The notes under the pieces were generated by a model. The model was not told where the DNA came from. It saw only the letters and a program-made list of their open reading frames with translations, and did not search any database. From Caldifarciminota bacterium (lineage in GTDB: Bacteria; Hydrothermota; Hydrothermia; LBFQ01), in contig JALWZG010000105.1 in NCBI GenBank assembly GCA_027002825.1, positions 1 through 36,098 on the forward strand: a stretch of DNA of 36,098 bases. Direction: 5' to 3'. The position numbers were made by a program, and so were the translations under genes. Below, piece by piece: positions 16,841 to 25,047 of this stretch (position 1 is its first letter; every line of letters begins with the position of its first letter).

Positions 16841-16846
16841 ATTATA
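16841..16846 (-). promoter_or_regulatory. -10 element for tRNA-Val-nuoH-acpS-comEA
   Basis: TATAAT on the minus strand, 11 nt before the mature tRNA 5' end, giving a predicted leader of only about 4 nt. No clear -35. Confidence 0.7.
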
Positions 16847-16873
16847 ACCTTGAAAATCACCCCACCGCCACCG

Positions 16874-18367
16874 CTATCTCACAACCCTTAGCACCACCCT
16901 CCCATCCTCGGACCGGACGAGGAAAATCCCCTTTCGGGGGGGTCTGAAGCGGGCGCACACGCCGGAGTAGAGCAGTCTGCCCGAAATATCGTAAACCCTC
17001 ACCCTTTCAACACCTCTCATCCGGGAGGTCCCGTCAAGGAGAAGAGGGGGATCGCCTCCAAGGGGTGAGCATATCACACCCCTGCCAACGCTTTGGGCGG
17101 CGAGGTTGAGCGAGAGGGATGTGTCCGGAGGTGTCATGCGGGAGAAGGAGACGCTGGCATCCGTTACGGAAATGCTATCGGTTAGGTCCTTGCTCTGGAA
17201 GGTTATGTCCCTCAGACAGGGCGAGTAGCCGTCCGAGGTGAGCTTCCAAACGTCCCTACCGTCTCCTATGAACAGACCGTTCAAACCCGCATAAACGGCG
17301 GTGTAAAAGGGCGTGCTACCCTCCGAAAGCCTTACGAACTCCACAACCCCAGAGGGGTTTATCTTGGCGATGAAACCGGTATCCCTGGGGAACGAGCGAT
17401 CGGCCACACCCACCAAGAGGTATCCGTCGGGTAAGAGGACAAGGTCCATAGGCTCCAGGTTGAGGTTATCAACCCAGAACTCCGTCGCCCATACGACCCC
17501 TGCGGCGCTGTCCAACTCCACGAGTATCACACTGTTGTACGTTCCCCTATTCCTGTTGCCCGCGGCCGTGATGTGTCCACCCGGCCCCTCCCTCACCAGG
17601 GTCAGGTAATCGGATGTCCCGTCTATGCCCAACCTCTTCGTCCAGACGGGGATCAAACCATCGTCAAGCCTCAAAACGAGGGGATCGTTGTAGTCGGGCG
17701 GAGGGTAGTTGCGCCAGATCCCCCCGACGAGGGCCAGTCCACCGTAGGACAGGGTGGTTATATCCGTCATGGAAAGGCCGCTGTACGAAACCATACTCTG
17801 AGAGTGTGAAAGGGAGGTTCCGACGCTTCCCGAAGATACGTCCACCGGTATTAAGTAGCGATAGATAACGTTGAAGGCGAGGCCTCCGGCGAGAAGGTAG
17901 AGTGTGGAGCTGTCGTGGGATAGGCTGGCCGAGAAGACGGAAACCCGCAGAAGGGAGAAAACGGTAAAAGGGATACCCACCGCCCATTCCAAGGAGCCGG
18001 CCGTGTCAAACCTGAAGACGAGCGGCCAACTCTCCGTCGTCGTAGACCTGTTGCCTACGACTACGAGTGAACTCCCCATTCCGAAGATGTAATGCCCGTT
18101 CTCCAAGGCCCCACTGCTACCCACAAGCCAACCGATCGCATTTCCCGTTGTGTCAACGTAGAGGAGGGACACGTCCCTGTCGCCTCCGGAAAGCGATGCA
18201 CCCGATATTACGTACCCGTCGCCCACCGGGAGTATTCCCCTTCCCTTCCTCCCGACGGAGACCAGGGAATCCGCACCTCCAACCGTATACCTGTAGGCCC
18301 ACGTCAGCGCTCCAAGGGGAGCGACACCTTTCCCACCCGGTGCTATGGTGTAGAGGGTAAAAACCAT
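16874..18367 (-). CDS. Secreted propeller-like protein with FlgD/type-IX-like C-terminal tail
   Basis: A 497-residue protein with no recognised enzymatic motif. The body consists of repeated blocks of beta strands such as GGHITAAGNRNRGTYNSVILVELD and DGYLLVGVADRS, in the style of delta-60/PQQ-like propellers. The last 45 residues (VRVYDISGRLLYSG, then KGIFLVRS and VVLRVVR) resemble the FlgD Ig-like or type A sorting tails that end many secreted proteins in Bacteroidetes and WOR-3-like bacteria. The N-terminus is weakly hydrophobic and not a textbook signal. A TACAAT hexamer ends 6 nt before the ATG at 18367; a GTG one codon earlier is less likely. It is a single-gene unit. Confidence 0.65.
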   Translation of the reverse strand: MVFTLYTIAPGGKGVAPLGALTWAYRYTVGGADSLVSVGRKGRGILPVGDGYVISGASLSGGDRDVSLLYVDTTGNAIGWLVGSSGALENGHYIFGMGSSLVVVGNRSTTTESWPLVFRFDTAGSLEWAVGIPFTVFSLLRVSVFSASLSHDSSTLYLLAGGLAFNVIYRYLIPVDVSSGSVGTSLSHSQSMVSYSGLSMTDITTLSYGGLALVGGIWRNYPPPDYNDPLVLRLDDGLIPVWTKRLGIDGTSDYLTLVREGPGGHITAAGNRNRGTYNSVILVELDSAAGVVWATEFWVDNLNLEPMDLVLLPDGYLLVGVADRSFPRDTGFIAKINPSGVVEFVRLSEGSTPFYTAVYAGLNGLFIGDGRDVWKLTSDGYSPCLRDITFQSKDLTDSISVTDASVSFSRMTPPDTSLSLNLAAQSVGRGVICSPLGGDPPLLLDGTSRMRGVERVRVYDISGRLLYSGVCARFRPPRKGIFLVRSEDGRVVLRVVR

Positions 18368-18373
18368 CACAGT

Positions 18374-18379
18374 ATTGTA
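18374..18379 (-). promoter_or_regulatory. -10 element for the secreted propeller-like gene
   Basis: TACAAT on the minus strand, 6 nt before the ATG at 18367. Confidence 0.6.
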
Positions 18380-18405
18380 ATGCTGAACCTTGGGGTTGGC
18401 GCGTC

Positions 18406-18411
18406 TATAAT
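18406..18411 (+). promoter_or_regulatory. -10 element for the PPOX-UbiA fusion
   Basis: TATAAT, 9 nt before the ATG at 18421; no Shine-Dalgarno in between. Confidence 0.7.
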
Positions 18412-18420
18412 ACGCAGCTT

Positions 18421-19800
18421 ATGGTTGAGAGCCTCCCTTTGGAAGAGAGGATAAGGCGCTATGCGGGTATAGTCGCGGAGAACAACACCATAACCCTCAC
18501 GACGAAGGGGAAGGACGGAGAGCTCTGGTCCGCGAAGGTCTTTTACGGCGATAGGGATGGGTTCATCTACGTCATACTGGAAGATGGGGGACACACGTTG
18601 CGGAACATAAAGGAGAATCCGGAGGTCTTCTTCGTAATAGAAAACGGCTCTCCGGAGAGGTTCGTTCAGGGGCGTGGGATCGCCGAAATCCTGGGCCCCA
18701 CACACGAGCGTCCGCAGGAGAGGGCCTCCGTCACCTTTAAAAACCTGCCCATAGTCCCCTTTCTGAAGGTAAACCCCAGGACTACGGTCGTCCGTATAAG
18801 GCCGCTTGAGGTCTTCGTGACGGATCTGAGCAGGGGGTTCCTACCGAGGTTTTCAATAGAGTTCAACGAGGATACACTGAGAAGGCTGCGTGAGGTTTAT
18901 CCGAAGCCGTCAAAGGTCGCCCTTCTCATCCGGGCCACCCGTCCATGGGTGGTGTACGCCACGGTTTCCGCCGTCTTGGTGGGTACACTCCTCTCCGGCG
19001 GTTTTGACCTCCTCCGCTTCGTCTTGACCCTGTTAGGCGCCGTTCTGGTACATCTCGCGGTGAACGCCAGCTCGGACTTTTTTGATTACCTAAAGGGGGC
19101 GGACAGGTGGGACACCTTGGGGTCAAGCCGTGTGCTTGTTGATGGGGTCTTGAGGCCCCGTGAGGTCCTCTACCTCTCCCTCGTCCTCTACGCCCTCGCA
19201 TTTCTGTGCGGTTTGGGTTTGTGGTACGTCATGGGTTTTGACGTTCGCCTCCTCTACCTGATAGGGGCGGGGTTTGTTCTCGGATTCTTTTACGCCTTCA
19301 TACCCGTGGGTTGGAAGTACCTGGCGCTCGGGGATGTGGCCGTCTTCCTGGCGTGGTCCCTCATAGCCGTAGGGTCCTATTTCGTCCAGGCGGGTGAGAT
19401 GGCGTGGAAACCCTTTCTCGGATTCATCCCCCTCGCCCTTCTGATAGTCGCCATCCTTCAGGGGAACAACATGAGGGACATAGAGGACGATGTGAGGAGT
19501 GGATACAGGACATTGGCCGCCCTTATGGGCAGGAGGCTCTCGCGCTACTACTACGCCGCTCTGGTGGTTTCGGCCTATCTCCTGCTTCCGGTACTTGTGG
19601 TCTTCGGAGTTCTGCCCATCTGGACCCTGCTCGCCCTCCTGACATTACCGGAAGCCCTGAGGTTGGTCAGGTGGTCCTTTTCACCCAACCACATACAGAG
19701 CGGAATGTTGGACATGTTGACCGCGCGTCTCCAGATGAAGTTTTCCAACCTCCTTATCCTCGGCCTGCTCGTAGATCTGTTGCTCAGGCTCACGCCCTAA
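18421..19800 (+). CDS. Fusion of a PPOX-type split-barrel domain and a UbiA prenyltransferase
   Basis: Residues 1-150 resemble the pyridoxamine-phosphate-oxidase-like split barrel (ERIRRYAGIVAENNTITLTT, FYGDRDGFIYVILEDG, NPEVFFVIENGS), a fold that often binds FMN or F420. Residues 165-459 are a UbiA integral-membrane prenyltransferase of the MenA type, with eight or so membrane segments, the first Asp motif NASSDFFDYLKGADRWD at about 215, and the second DIEDDVRSGYRTLA at about 352. UbiA enzymes move a polyprenyl chain onto an aromatic acceptor, here most likely a quinone precursor. Both domains are in one uninterrupted frame with a single upstream TATAAT, so the fusion looks genuine. Confidence 0.82.
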   Translation: MVESLPLEERIRRYAGIVAENNTITLTTKGKDGELWSAKVFYGDRDGFIYVILEDGGHTLRNIKENPEVFFVIENGSPERFVQGRGIAEILGPTHERPQERASVTFKNLPIVPFLKVNPRTTVVRIRPLEVFVTDLSRGFLPRFSIEFNEDTLRRLREVYPKPSKVALLIRATRPWVVYATVSAVLVGTLLSGGFDLLRFVLTLLGAVLVHLAVNASSDFFDYLKGADRWDTLGSSRVLVDGVLRPREVLYLSLVLYALAFLCGLGLWYVMGFDVRLLYLIGAGFVLGFFYAFIPVGWKYLALGDVAVFLAWSLIAVGSYFVQAGEMAWKPFLGFIPLALLIVAILQGNNMRDIEDDVRSGYRTLAALMGRRLSRYYYAALVVSAYLLLPVLVVFGVLPIWTLLALLTLPEALRLVRWSFSPNHIQSGMLDMLTARLQMKFSNLLILGLLVDLLLRLTP

Positions 19801-19809
19801 ATTCTCCAA

Positions 19810-19815
19810 TATAAT
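19810..19815 (+). promoter_or_regulatory. -10 element for the parvulin-thiL operon
   Basis: TATAAT, 9 nt before the ATG at 19825, in the 24-nt gap after the UbiA fusion. Confidence 0.7.
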
Positions 19816-19824
19816 TCCCGCCCT

Positions 19825-21906
19825 ATGAGAAAGGTAGCGGTATTTTTGTTTGTGGGCGCACTGGCGGTCTCGTGTGCCAGGCGGATAAAGGAGGATGCTT
19901 TCGTTTACGATAAAAACCTGAGGGAGGGTCTCTTTGCGGAGCTGCGGGGTGAGTACGATGAGGCGAAGCGTATCTTTTCCTCCTCCGCGGACAGGTACTG
20001 GGGCGGGCTGCTGCTGGCCGACCTCTACTTTTACAGGTTCAGGGATTACGAAAAGGCCCTGAAGGAGGTGGAGGCCGTAGAGAAGATTACGAATCCGAAG
20101 TCCCCCAAGGCGGAGGAGGTCCTTTACAGAAAGGCTCTGATACTGGAAAACCTCGGGAGGTATCCCGAAGCCGGGAAGATTTACGAGAAGGTGGCCGTTG
20201 ACTTCCCCCAGGGTAAATACTTTGAGAGCGCGACGGAGGCGGTGGAGGAGATGTTCCGTCGCAACTTCCCGGAAACCCTTGCCGTGTTCAAGGGAGGGTT
20301 TGTCAGCCGTATGATGCTTGAGTGGGCTCTTGAGCAGATACCCCCCTTCCAGCGGGGGAGGTTCAACACACCCGAGGGTAAGAAGGAGCTGGTGGAAAGA
20401 CTCGCCATAGAGGAGATGGCCCTACGTGAGGCCGAAGCCCTACGTCTGGACACCACGAAGATGGTGCGTGAGCATCTGGAGGGGGCGAAGAAGAGGTTTC
20501 TCAGACAGGCCTACTACACCTATGGCGTCGCGAAGAGGGTAAAAATCTCGGAGGAGGAGCTCAAGGCCTACTACAACTCCCACAAAGAGGACTACAGGGT
20601 GCCGGGAAAGGTTGAGATAGTCAGAGTGGCGTTGAAAGACAGCGCTGAGGCCTACAAAGTCCTCCAAAGGGTCAAGTCGGGTGAGGCTTTGGACAGCCTC
20701 GCCAGGGATACCCTCCTGAACGTCCTGAAAAGCGAGGCGAGAATAGGTGGGAAACTCACCATATACGATACCTATGAGGGACAGAAGGACCTCTACGAGG
20801 AGGCCTCCAAACGGGACACCGGTGAGGTTTTCGTCTTCAAGAAGGACACCCTCTGGATGGTGGTAAAGCTCCTCTCCAAGTCAAAACCCCGCTACAAAAC
20901 CTTTGACGAGGTGAAAAACACGATAAAAAACCTGATAAAGAGCAAGAGGGAGAACGAGCTTTACACCAAGGACAGGGAGAGACTGAAGGAGTTTTACGGT
21001 GTCAGGGTGTTCATCAAGAGGGATACGGCCGAACCCCAGGAGGAGAAGAGGGAAAGGGGTGAGAAAAAGCGTAAAAAGAGCATATCCGACCTCCTTCAGG
21101 AGCTGCCGGACACGGTCGCCGTGATCGAGAGGCTTTCCGTGGTGATAACGGACAGGGACGTGGCCAAAAGACTTGAAAGGCTCTCCGAGAGGTACAGGGA
21201 AATGTACATGACCCCCTCCGGGGTTTTGAACCTCCTGGAAAACGGCATGCTTCCCGAAATCCTGGAGGTCGCGGAGGCGGAGCTCAGGAGGTACTACCTC
21301 CACTACCCCGTTTACAAAAAGCTCAAAAAGGCCTACAGGGACGCCATGCTGACCGCCCTATACGAGAAACTGGTGAGGGAAAAGGTTAAGCTCAGCGAGG
21401 ATTCGCTCAGGGCTTATTACGAGAAGAACAAGAAGGACTTCTACGAGGAGGGGAGGATAAACCTCCAGAGGATAGTGGTGAAAAGCCGTCCTGAGGCTTA
21501 CAGGCTCATCAGAAAACTCCGCAGCGGTAAGGTCAACGCCGATTCCCTCGCCAAGGCCCTGACGGATATAAAGGGGGAGAAGATGACATCCGGACGCACC
21601 ACGATAACGGAAAAGTCCGAACCCGACTTCTACAAAAAGGCCATGAAGGCTCCCCTGAAGAAGTGGAGGGTGACGAGGCTGAAGGACGGGCGTTGGGCGG
21701 TTTACAGGGTCTTCCACAAGAGGAAGGGGAGGTTGAAGTCCTTTGAGGAGGTGAAGAGGTCCATAGAGTTCAAACTCCGGAGGGAGATTGAAAGCCAGAT
21801 CTATCAGGAGGCCCTTGAATACCTCAAGAAGAAGTACGCCCTGAAGGTCTTTGAGGACAGGATTGAAGAGCTGGGAGGAAAGGAAGAGGAAAAAGAGGGG
21901 AAATGA
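19825..21906 (+). CDS. Lipoprotein with TPR-like region and two parvulin-type (PpiC/SurA) modules
   Basis: The 693-residue product has a signal with lipobox LAVSC (Cys17), a TPR-like helical region at about 30-145 (YEKALKEVEAVEK, YPEAGKIYEKVAVDFP), then two copies of a SurA-like arrangement. Each copy begins with EEELKAYYNSHKEDY or EDSLRAYYEKNKKDF, followed by a short parvulin-like core at about 255-345 and 535-630, separated by a Lys/Glu-rich linker near 405-420. It is probably a periplasmic folding factor anchored to a membrane. The cores are divergent, and I could not confirm catalytic His/Cys positions, so it may act only as a chaperone. thiL follows with an ATGA overlap. Confidence 0.8.
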   Translation: MRKVAVFLFVGALAVSCARRIKEDAFVYDKNLREGLFAELRGEYDEAKRIFSSSADRYWGGLLLADLYFYRFRDYEKALKEVEAVEKITNPKSPKAEEVLYRKALILENLGRYPEAGKIYEKVAVDFPQGKYFESATEAVEEMFRRNFPETLAVFKGGFVSRMMLEWALEQIPPFQRGRFNTPEGKKELVERLAIEEMALREAEALRLDTTKMVREHLEGAKKRFLRQAYYTYGVAKRVKISEEELKAYYNSHKEDYRVPGKVEIVRVALKDSAEAYKVLQRVKSGEALDSLARDTLLNVLKSEARIGGKLTIYDTYEGQKDLYEEASKRDTGEVFVFKKDTLWMVVKLLSKSKPRYKTFDEVKNTIKNLIKSKRENELYTKDRERLKEFYGVRVFIKRDTAEPQEEKRERGEKKRKKSISDLLQELPDTVAVIERLSVVITDRDVAKRLERLSERYREMYMTPSGVLNLLENGMLPEILEVAEAELRRYYLHYPVYKKLKKAYRDAMLTALYEKLVREKVKLSEDSLRAYYEKNKKDFYEEGRINLQRIVVKSRPEAYRLIRKLRSGKVNADSLAKALTDIKGEKMTSGRTTITEKSEPDFYKKAMKAPLKKWRVTRLKDGRWAVYRVFHKRKGRLKSFEEVKRSIEFKLRREIESQIYQEALEYLKKKYALKVFEDRIEELGGKEEEKEGK

Positions 21907-22856
21907 GGGAAGACGAGTTTATAAGGGAGCTGACCGAAATCCTACCTCCCCCCCACCCCCGCGTGATCAAGGGGGTGGGGGACGACTGCTGTGTTATCAA
22001 ACAGAATCCCTCCAAAAACCTTGTAATAAGCGTGGACACCTCCGTTGAAAACGTCCATTTCAGCTTTGACCTCCTGACACCGCAGGAGGTGGGTTATAGG
22101 GGACTGGCGGCGGCCCTCTCAGACATAGCAGCCATGGGAGGAGAACCCCTCGCCTTTATGGTAAACCTGCAAACCCCACGGGACTACCTTGAAAGGTTAA
22201 AGGACATATACAGGGGGTACATACCCCTCGTCAAGGAGTACTGCCTCTCCCTCGCCGGTGGAAACATCAGCAGGGGAAAGGAGCTGGCCATAACCTATAT
22301 CGTCTTGGGTGAGGTTTCGAGGAAGGGTGCGTGGTTGAGATCGGGGGCGAGACCCGGAGACGTACTCTTTTTGAGCGGAGATCTCGGAAGGGTAAAGGCG
22401 TTTTTTGCCTCTCAGAAACTGAACCCAAGGGGGGACGAGGGTTGGTACATGGCCTGTAGGGAAAAGTTCGCCCATCCCACCCCCAGGATAAAAGAGGTCC
22501 AAAGGCTCAGGAGTGAGGGTGTTGAGGTCACATCCGCCATAGACGTATCGGACGGCCTGTCAACCGACGCCTTCCGGTTGGCCACGTCTTCAGGGGTGAA
22601 TCTGAGGGTGGACCTGTCCCGGCTTCCCATCCACGACTGCGTCAAACGCGTATCCGAGATGTTGGGGAAAGATCCGGTTGACATCGCCCTTTCAAGTGGA
22701 GAGGAGTACGAGTTGCTCTTCACCGTCCCACAGAGGTACGCCTCCAGGGTGGAGGGCCTTGGTTTTCGCCGCATAGGAAGGGTTGTGGAAGGGCCTGAGG
22801 CCGTATGGGATGAGGAGGGAAGGGAGATAAGACCGGCCGGCTGGCAGCACTTCTAA
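21903..22856 (+). CDS. thiL: Thiamine-monophosphate kinase
   Basis: Phosphorylates thiamine phosphate to thiamine diphosphate, the cofactor needed for example by the transketolase half encoded near the right end. The 317-residue protein follows the ThiL/AIR-synthase fold: GVGDDCCVI (metal and ATP-binding Asp pair), SVDTSVENVHF, GYRGLAAALSDIAAMGGEP, GGNISRGKELAIT, AIDVSDGLSTDA and SGEEYELLFTV. Its start overlaps the parvulin stop (ATGA), with a strong purine-rich GAGGGGA ribosome-binding site 2-8 nt upstream. No other thiamine gene is present, so the pairing with the chaperone is unlikely to be functional. Confidence 0.94.
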   Translation: MREDEFIRELTEILPPPHPRVIKGVGDDCCVIKQNPSKNLVISVDTSVENVHFSFDLLTPQEVGYRGLAAALSDIAAMGGEPLAFMVNLQTPRDYLERLKDIYRGYIPLVKEYCLSLAGGNISRGKELAITYIVLGEVSRKGAWLRSGARPGDVLFLSGDLGRVKAFFASQKLNPRGDEGWYMACREKFAHPTPRIKEVQRLRSEGVEVTSAIDVSDGLSTDAFRLATSSGVNLRVDLSRLPIHDCVKRVSEMLGKDPVDIALSSGEEYELLFTVPQRYASRVEGLGFRRIGRVVEGPEAVWDEEGREIRPAGWQHF

Positions 22857-22885
22857 CCTTCGGGGCCTCCTGCAGCCCTACCCCT

Positions 22886-22891
22886 TAGAAT
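22886..22891 (+). promoter_or_regulatory. -10 element for the cation exchanger gene
   Basis: TAGAAT preceded by T, 8 nt before the ATG at 22900. Confidence 0.65.
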
Positions 22892-22899
22892 TCACGCTC

Positions 22900-24072
22900 A
22901 TGGCACTCCTCATAAGCCTGCTTTTCGGTGTGCTCTCGGTTGTGATCCTCAACGTAGCCCATCTCCAGCCCTACTGGGAGGCTATCCTCGGAGCCGTCGC
23001 CATAATGTCCGCGGGGTATGTTCTATCGGTGGCCGTTGAGGCCGCCCAGAAGGATATGGCCAGGGCCTTTGCCGTGATAATCCTGGCCCTCTTGGCCGTC
23101 CTTCCGGAGTACGCGGTTGACATATACCTCGCCTTTAGAGGGGCGACCGAACCCCACTACGTGCATTACGCCACCGCCAACATGACGGGGGCGAACCGTC
23201 TCCTCCTGGGACTGTTCTGGCCTATAGTGGGTGTGATAGGGATCTACCTTTCAAGGGACAGGCGGGTTGTGAAGGGTAAGGCCATAATTCTGGGTGCACC
23301 CTTTCGCCTTGAGGTCTTTTTCCTCTTCATCGCGACCCTTTACTCCTTCAAACTCCCCCTGTTCGGCCGCATATCCGTCTTTGACTCCCTCATCCTCATA
23401 TCCGTGTTTTTGTTGTACGTGAGGGTTGCCGCTTCATCCGGTGTGCACGAGGAGGAGTTTGAGGGTGTAGTGGAGAGGATCACGGAGCTGGAGAAGGGTT
23501 TCAGGATATCCGTTGTCCTCCTCCTGTTCGCCTTCGCCGGTCTGACCATCTTCCTGTCCGTGGAGAGGTTTGCGGAAGGCCTGATCAGCACGGGAAAGCT
23601 CCTGGGTATAAACGAGTTTCTGCTCATACAGTGGATAGCCCCTCTCGCCTCGGAGCTTCCCGAACTCGTAGTCGCGAGCATCCTGGCCTACAGGGGAAAG
23701 GCCACGACGGCCATCGGCGCCCTCATATCTAGTAAGGTGAACCAGTGGACGCTCCTGATAGGAGCTTTACCCCTCGCCTACTCGGCGGGTGCGGGGACAC
23801 TCAAGGCCATGCCGTTGGACGCGCTCCAGAGGGAGGAGATCTTCCTGACGGCGGCCCAGTCCCTCTTCGGTGTCGTCGCCATAGCCGATCTGAAGCTGAA
23901 CAGACTTGACCTGACCCTCCTGTTCGTCCTCTTCTGGATACAGTGGCTCATACCCCTCCCACAGGTGAGAATGCTAGTGGGTGTCGTCTACATAGTCCTG
24001 GCGATAACACTCGTAGTCCTGGACCGTTCCCGCCTGATGGGGCTGATAAGGTACGCCAAGAACCTCCTATGA
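22900..24072 (+). CDS. Sodium/calcium exchanger-family membrane protein
   Basis: A 390-residue integral membrane protein with about ten or eleven segments arranged as two inverted halves. The two alpha-repeat-like motifs are VLPEYAVDIYLAFRG followed by NMTGANRLLLG, and APLASELPELVVASILAYRGK followed by GALISSKVNQWTLLIG. The acidic residues in these repeats bind the cation in the Na+/Ca2+ and H+/cation exchanger superfamily. The N-terminal GANRLLLG differs from the common GSNLFN pattern, so the ion is not certain. It is a single gene with its own predicted promoter; the 3' end overlaps the convergent sdhB by 6 nt. Confidence 0.82.
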   Translation: MALLISLLFGVLSVVILNVAHLQPYWEAILGAVAIMSAGYVLSVAVEAAQKDMARAFAVIILALLAVLPEYAVDIYLAFRGATEPHYVHYATANMTGANRLLLGLFWPIVGVIGIYLSRDRRVVKGKAIILGAPFRLEVFFLFIATLYSFKLPLFGRISVFDSLILISVFLLYVRVAASSGVHEEEFEGVVERITELEKGFRISVVLLLFAFAGLTIFLSVERFAEGLISTGKLLGINEFLLIQWIAPLASELPELVVASILAYRGKATTAIGALISSKVNQWTLLIGALPLAYSAGAGTLKAMPLDALQREEIFLTAAQSLFGVVAIADLKLNRLDLTLLFVLFWIQWLIPLPQVRMLVGVVYIVLAITLVVLDRSRLMGLIRYAKNLL

Positions 24073-24894
24073 GACGACCGTTCTGGGGGGAGGCTTCGGT
24101 GCATCCGGAGGGGGAGGTGCGTTGAAATCTATCCTGTGGAGTCCGGCGCTCTCCCTCTTCCCCTTCAGACCAAAGGTGTGGAGGAAGATCTCCCTTTTGA
24201 GAAGCTGCAAGGCCATACCTGGGTCAACCCCCTTGGGACAGGCCTCCGAGCAAGCACCTACGAAATGACATCTCAAAACCCCGGACACCATGTCCGAGAC
24301 CACCTCCCTGTCAACTATATAACCCTCGTCCCTGTTGTCCACGGCGTACCTGTAGGCCTGAGTCAACGCCTGGGGGCCCAAGAAGTCCTCGTTTCCGGAT
24401 ACCACCGGACAGGCGGATACACAGGCCCCACACTTTATGCAGTACGAGAACTGCAGGTAATCCTCCAGCTGTTTCGGGGTTTGGAGGTATTCACCCGTGG
24501 GATTGTTGAACTCATCGGGGTCGGAGTACCGGAGGATGTACGGTTTCACCTTTGAGTGTTTCTCAAACAGGGGTGAGAGGTCGGGTACCAGGTCCTTTAC
24601 AACCGAGTAGTTGGAGAGAGGCTCAACGTTCAGGGTGTCCGCGCCGAGCTTTAAAACCTGTGTCTGGCACGCCAGAACGTGCTTTCCGTTTACCTTCATC
24701 GCACAGGATCCGCAAACCCCCATCCTACAGGAGGCGCGGAAGGAAAGTGTGGGGTCGTATCTCTCCTTTACCTCGTACAAGGCCTGGAGCAGGGTCGTCC
24801 CCTTTACGACCTCTAAGGTGTACTCCGACCACCTCGGTTTGCCCTCCTCCGGGGAGTACTTCAGAATCCTAAAAGTTATCTCCTTTTTCTCCAT
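24067..24894 (-). CDS. sdhB: Succinate dehydrogenase/fumarate reductase iron-sulfur subunit
   Basis: Carries electrons from the flavoprotein to the quinone site. The 275-residue product has the plant-type [2Fe-2S] motif at Cys56, 61, 64 and 76 (CRMGVCGSC), the [4Fe-4S] motif CIKCGACVSACP, and the [3Fe-4S] region CHFVGACSEACPKG. The C-terminal tail is Pro-rich (PPPPDAPKPPP), which is unusual. No sdhA, sdhC or sdhD is adjacent: one side is a convergent exchanger, and the other is tRNA-His. TAAAAT ends 8 nt before the ATG, so it appears to be a single-gene, leaderless unit. It could instead serve a related quinone oxidoreductase, but the spacing fits SdhB well. Confidence 0.92.
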   Translation of the reverse strand: MEKKEITFRILKYSPEEGKPRWSEYTLEVVKGTTLLQALYEVKERYDPTLSFRASCRMGVCGSCAMKVNGKHVLACQTQVLKLGADTLNVEPLSNYSVVKDLVPDLSPLFEKHSKVKPYILRYSDPDEFNNPTGEYLQTPKQLEDYLQFSYCIKCGACVSACPVVSGNEDFLGPQALTQAYRYAVDNRDEGYIVDREVVSDMVSGVLRCHFVGACSEACPKGVDPGMALQLLKREIFLHTFGLKGKRESAGLHRIDFNAPPPPDAPKPPPRTVVS

Positions 24895-24902
24895 GGGCGT
24901 TT

Positions 24903-24908
24903 ATTTTA
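24903..24908 (-). promoter_or_regulatory. -10 element for sdhB
   Basis: TAAAAT on the minus strand, 8 nt before the ATG. Confidence 0.6.
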
Positions 24909-24947
24909 ACGTGGACCTCAGGGGTAAAACGGCATACGTTTCAACCT

Positions 24948-24953
24948 TAAAAT
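24948..24953 (+). promoter_or_regulatory. -10 element for tRNA-His
   Basis: TAAAAT, 11 nt before the G-1 of tRNA-His, the same spacing as for the other two tRNA genes. Confidence 0.6.
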
Positions 24954-24964
24954 AGCATCCTCAC

Positions 24965-25038
24965 GGCGGCCGTAGCTCAGTGGTTAGAGCACCAGACTGT
25001 GGCTCTGGGGGTCGCGGGTTCGAGTCCCGTCGGCCGCC
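24965..25038 (+). tRNA. tRNA-His (anticodon GTG)
   Basis: Cloverleaf with acceptor GCGGCCG/CGGCCGC, D arm GCTC/GAGC, anticodon stem CCAGA/TCTGG, loop CTGTGGC (anticodon GTG), T arm GCGGG-TTCGAGT-CCCGT, discriminator C. The extra G-1 typical of tRNA-His is encoded at 24965 opposite C73. CCA is not encoded. A T7 run follows immediately, and the nitroreductase ATG lies 9 nt after the tRNA. Confidence 0.96.
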
Positions 25039-25045
25039 TTTTTTT
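25039..25045 (+). terminator. T7 tract directly after tRNA-His (possible partial terminator)
   Basis: Seven T residues start right after the discriminator base. With the acceptor/T-arm stem just upstream it could act as an intrinsic terminator, but the next start codon follows after two more bases, so partial read-through is expected. Confidence 0.4.
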
Positions 25046-25047
25046 CT

